Below, one piece after another: positions 21,901 through 27,900 of a DNA stretch of 64,000 bases. The notes under the pieces were generated by a model, which did not search any database, was not told where the DNA came from, and saw only the letters and a list, made by a program, of their open reading frames with translations. Origin of the DNA: Neolewinella aurantiaca (GTDB lineage Bacteria; Bacteroidota; Bacteroidia; Chitinophagales; Saprospiraceae). The stretch lies in NCBI RefSeq assembly GCF_008014675.1, contig NZ_VOXD01000011.1:1-64000 (forward strand), given 5' to 3'. The position numbers and the translations under genes were made by a program. Numbering within the stretch: position 1 is the first letter of the stretch; each line of letters begins with the position of its first letter.

Positions 21901-24900
21901 GCGGTGCCGAAGGGACCTTCACCTTCACGTACACCGTTGGTGACGACGGATGTGTGCCCGATTCTGAAGACATCACCTTCACGGTAGACCCCGAGCCAAA
22001 TGCAGGTACCTTCAATGCATCAACCGCAGCTATCTGTACCGATGCGGCCGACTTCGACCTGACAACACTACTAGACGACGAAGATGAAGGTGGAACCTTC
22101 ATCAAAGTAAGCGGAACGGGAGGAACCCTGACGGGTGGCCTGTTTGACCCAACCGGAGCAACGCCCGGAACTTTCACGTTCCAGTACACCGTTGCCGGTG
22201 GTGAGTGTGACGATGCAATAAGCAACGTTTCCATCCAGATCGATGGCGCTGCCGATGCCGGTAACGCAACGGCTGGTTTTGCTGATGGCAATACCGAAGT
22301 AGACATCTGTTCCGACTTCGGAACCATAGACCTCAACAACCTGCTGGACGGAACCCAGACCGGCGGCGGAGCATTTGCGTTTGCCGACACCGGCGCTCCG
22401 GGAACCCTGATTGGTAGTAGCTACAACCCAGGGAATCTGGATGGCAGCGACGTCGTTTTTGTCCGTTTTACCTATACCGTAAACGGTAGTGGCGCTTGTG
22501 CGGCAGGAAGTGATGTTGAGATCATTCAGCTGGGTATTCAGCCGGCTCCTGATGCAGGTACGCTCAATCCGGAAGCGCAGAACAGCGTTTGTACCAATGA
22601 TCTTTCCTTCGACCTCTTCACCCTTCTTTCGGGTGAAGACGACGGCGGAACCTGGACCGAACTGACCAACAGCGGAGCGGTACTTTACGGCGACAACAAC
22701 GCCCTGATTGACGCCTCTATGGCGACGCCAGGAGCTGGCTACCAGTTTGCCTACATCGTATCCTCAACCGATCCCTGCCAGACCAGCGCCAGCATCACCG
22801 TTACCGTCAACTTCAACGAAGTCGCTACTGCGGATGCGGGCGAAGATCAGACGATCTGCTTCGGCGAATCAGCTTCACTGAACGGAACGTTTGGAGGAGG
22901 CGCGACCGCAGGTGCATGGGAAGGTGGAACGGGAACGTTCAGCCCCGATCGCAACGATCCTTCGGCAACTTACACACCCGACGTATCCGAAGCCGGAACG
23001 GTGGTAACCCTCACCTTTGTCGCTCAGGACCCCGACGGAACCGCCGGGCCATGTAGCGAGGTTACCGACGGAATTGACATTACGGTCAACGATGCTGTTG
23101 CAAGCATCAACGCCGGCGAAGCTACGGCTGTTTGCTATGAATTTAACGGACCCACTACCGTAACGCTTAGCGGTGAAATCCTGCTGGCCAGTGGTGCCGC
23201 AGGAACAGGAATCTGGACCACCGATGGAACAGGCAGTCTGGACGATCCGACTTCTCCAAGCCCGGTTTATACCGCCGGAGAGGCAGATGCCGGCAGCCTG
23301 GTGACCTTCACTTACACTGCTAACGACCCTGACGACGCTGGTCCTTGTGTTGGTGGACAGTTCGACATCGTCACCCTGAACGTCGAGGCGGTTCCTACTA
23401 TTTCCGTTGAACTTACCGCTCCGGCAGCTGCAACCATTGACGCCGAAAATTCATACGAGTCAACGGTATGCAACGGTACCGCTTTCACGGGAGCACTTGC
23501 GACGACCACTCCGTTCTCTAGTCAGGGAGATCCTCTCTTCCTGGCAATTGCGCTTACCGATCCGGAAGAACAGTTCGGATTCGGAGCCAGCTCGTTCTTC
23601 GTTGCTCCGGCTTTCGTTCCTGACGGAGAAGGAGGCATGGAGCCATTTGGTTTTGATGAAATGCTGGTCAATTCCGGCACCGAACCTATCACGCTGACTT
23701 TCGCTATCGCCCCGTACTACGAAACCACTCCGTTGGATCCCGGTTTCGCTCCAGGCAAATGCGTCGGACAAGCCATTCAGGTCAACATCACCATCAATCC
23801 TGTACCTACCGTTGCTGATCCTGCGGATCAAGTAGTCTGCGAAGGAACGATGACAACAGAAGTGACTTTCGTTGCGGATGGTGACGACACCAACCCTGCG
23901 ACAACCTATTCTTACACCGTTGCCGGTGATATGATTGGTGTGCCTGCAGATGACAACTCCGGGACTATTGTTGCCTTTGAACCTACTGCTACCGGAACGG
24001 CTACCATAACGGTTACCCCGACCTTTACCGACGGTGGCATAAGCTGTGACGGACCGACTCAAGAGTTTACGATCACGGTGAACGAAGGAGCGACCGTAGA
24101 TGCGGGCGCAGACCAGACGATCTGTCCGAATGCTACCGCTACGCTAGCGGCCACGATCGGTGGCTCAGCCACCGGTGGCACCTGGACCGGCGCCAATGCA
24201 GGAGAACTCTCCGATGAGAATGATCCTGCCGCAACCTTCACCCCAGACGCAAGTCGCCTGAACACAACGGTGACGCTGACCTTCACTTCTGAAGATCCGG
24301 AAGGACCTTGCCCTGCGGTGTCCGATATGGTAGAGATTACCGTTCAGGACCTGGATGCACCAGACTTTGTAGCACAGGATGATATTGATGTATCTAACGA
24401 CCCGGACAACTGCTCCGCGGAAGTAAGCTTCGGTGTTACCGAAGTAACTGATAATTGTTACCCTGAAAGCGGAATTACGGTAACTTACACCATTCCAGTC
24501 GCTATGGCTACGGATATGGAGATTACTTCTCCTGCAATCTTCCCGGTTGGTGCTACTACCGTTTCGGTCCTGATTGAAGATGCCGCTGGTAATTCTGCTA
24601 CTTCTTCGTTCACCGTTACAGTGACCGACACCGAGGCACCAATGGTAAGCTGTCCGGCCGGACCACTTACTACCGGAACCGATGCAGGTCAATGTGCCGC
24701 AAGCGTAGCCTTCGAAGCTACAGCGACCGACAACTGTGATACAGAAGTTGACATCGTCTACACAATCTTTGTTAGTGAAATACCGGCTGTAATCACCTCA
24801 GGGTACGATTTTCCGATCGGAACCACCACCGTAACCGCTACGGCTACTGATGACGAAGGCCTCACTAGCACGTGTGCATTTGATGTTACCGTAACTGACG

Positions 24901-27900
24901 ATGAAGCACCGATGGTGAGCTGTCCGGTCGGACCACTTACTGCCGGAACCGATGCAGGTCTATGTACCGCAAGCATAGCCTTCGAAGCTACAGCTACCGA
25001 CAACTGTGATACAGAAGTCGACATCGTCTACACGATCTTTGTTGATGAATCGCCGGTTGAAATTGTCTCCGGTTACGACTTCCCAACGGGTACGACCACG
25101 GTAACCGCAACGGCTACCGACGATGGAGGCATCACAAGCTCCTGCACCTTCGTTGTGATTGTAACTGACACTGAAGCGCCGATGGTGAGCTGCCCGGTCG
25201 GTCCACTTACAGCAGGAACCGATGAAGGTCTGTGTACCGCAAGTGTAACCTTTGAAGCTACGGCAACTGACAACTGTGATACAGATGTAGACATCGTCTA
25301 CACGATTGTCGTTGATGAATCACCGGTTGAAATTACCTCCGGTTACGACCTCCCAACGGGAATCACCACGGTAACCGCAACGGCTACCGATGATACAGGC
25401 CTCACAAATACTTGTACGTTCGACGTTGAGGTTACTGATGACGAAAACCCCGTGATTACTTGCCCGGATGACATTACAGTTGTTGCCGACGCAGGATTGT
25501 GTACCGCAGTAGTTGCTTACGCCGATGCAGCCGCCACAGATAACTGTGGCGCAACCGTAAGCCTTGATGCAGGTGGCATGGTCAGCGGTTCTGCTTTCCC
25601 GATTGGAGAGACTGTTGTTGGCTTTACCGCTACTGATCTCGCGGGCAACGTTGATATTTGCAGTGTCATGATCACTGTAAATGACACCGAAGCGCCGACC
25701 ATTGTCTGTCCCGAAGTTGCACCCGTTACCACCGACCCCGGCGTTTGTGGTGCGGTAGTAACCTTCGCCACTCCCGACGGTGCTGACAACTGTACCGGCT
25801 TCATGGTCGCACAAACTGCCGGCCCCGTAAGCGGCTCCACCTTCGATGTAGGTTCCACGATGGTAACCTTCACGGTTACCGACGCGAGCGAGCTGACGGC
25901 CGAATGTTCCTTCACCGTTGAAGTAGCGGATGACGAAGCGCCGACCATTGTCTGTCCCGAAGTTGCGCCCGTTACCACCGACCCCGGCGTTTGTGGTGCG
26001 GTAGTAACCTTCGCCACTCCCGACGGTGCTGATAACTGTACCGGCTTCATGGTCGCACAAACTGCCGGCCCCGTAAGCGGTTCTACCTTCGATGTAGGTA
26101 TGACAACGGTAACTTTCACGGTTACCGACGCGAGCGAGCTGACGGCCGAATGTTCCTTCACCGTTGAAGTAGCGGATGACGAAGCGCCGACCATTGTCTG
26201 TCCCGAAGTTGCACCCGTTACCACCGACCCCGGCGTTTGTGGTGCGGTAGTAACCTTCGCCACTCCCGACGGTGCTGATAACTGTACCGGCTTCATGGTC
26301 GCACAAACTGCCGGCCCCGTAAGCGGCTCCACTTTCGATGTAGGTTCCACGATGGTAACCTTCACGGTTACCGACGCGAGCGAGCTGACGGCCGAATGTT
26401 CCTTCATCGTTGTAGTGGCGGACACCGAAGCGCCGACTATCGTCTGTCCCGAAGTTGCACCCGTTACCACCGACCCCGGCGTTTGTGGAGCGGTAGTAAC
26501 CTTCGCCACTCCCGACGGTGCTGACAATTGTACCGGCTTTATGGTTGCACAAACTGCCGGCCCCGTAAGCGGCTCCACCTTCGATGTAGGTTCGACGATG
26601 GTAACCTTCACGGTTACCGACGCGAGCGAGCTGACGGCCGAATGTTCCTTCACCGTTGTAGTGACTGATGATGAAATGCCAACCTTCGCCCAGATTGATG
26701 ACGAAGAAGTAACCACCGAAATTGAATCCGATTGTCCTGCTGAAGCTGGTACTGACCTTGTCATTAATCAGGTCTACGCGAGTGGAACTGAATTCACAGT
26801 CGCAGGTATTACGTACACCTCTCCCGCAGCGATGGATAACTGTGAAGCCACGGTAACTGTATGCTGCATCGCAGTGGAAGATGAAGGCTGTGACCGTATC
26901 ATCACCGTCACCTGGACAGCAACGGATGCTGCTGGTAATGAGGTAGATGAAGACCAGGTATTCACGATCACAGACAACACCATTCCGATGATTACCATCA
27001 GCGGAGATGAGACCGTCTACGTTTGCCAGGATGGCGCTTATACAGATGCAGGTGCTACCGCTTCAGATAACTGCGCCGGTGACCTTACCGGTGTGATTGT
27101 TTTCGATGACTCTGCCCTTGACATGACGACTCCGGGAAGCTACGAGTTGACCTACAACGTCAACGATGGCTGCGGAAACGACGCAATTGAAGTGACCCGT
27201 ACGGTAGTTGTGAATCCTGTCCCTGTAGCGGATCCTGTCGCTGATCAAACGGTGTGTTTCGGTGCAATGACTGATGCTGTCACCTTTACGAGTAATGTGG
27301 AAGGAGCAACCTTTACCTATACTGTAACCGGTGATGATATTGGCCTTGAAGATGGAGATGGCGATATAGAGGCATTTATTCCGGTGAACACTGGAATGAC
27401 TGCGCTTACGGCGACCATCACCGTTGTACCAAGCTTTACGGCTGGTGGTCAGGAATGTGACGGCGACCCGATCAGCTTCACCATTACGGTAGAGCCTGAG
27501 ATCGACTACAGCCTGAACATTACCGCTCCGGATGCAGTGACGTTGGATGCTGAGAATACCGATTATACCGCAACGTTCTGTGGAGGCACGGTCTTCACCG
27601 CAACGGACGCATCAAGCACTACCACTGGTAGTGCCGGACCACTTTGGATTGAGGTCATTGTTAACGATCCTATCAATGCTCTTGGCTTCGGTCCTGGAAC
27701 CAGTACACTCTACGCTCCGGCAGGAAGCTTCAGCTTCAACAGTATTCTGGAGAACATGACTGGTGCGCCGGTAACCATTACCGGAACCATTACGCCATAC
27801 TTCGAGTCTGAAATTAGCACCGACGAAGAAGGCTTCCCGCTGGGAACCCCTGAAGGTGAATGTGCCGGAACACCGGTAACCTTCTCGATTACTCTCGATC

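Noticed and set aside
25320-26764. Antisense frames of more than 400 codons under the HYR repeats
   Set aside because: Two overlapping antisense frames arise from the biased codons of the repeated sense gene. They have no start signals and only repetitive composition.
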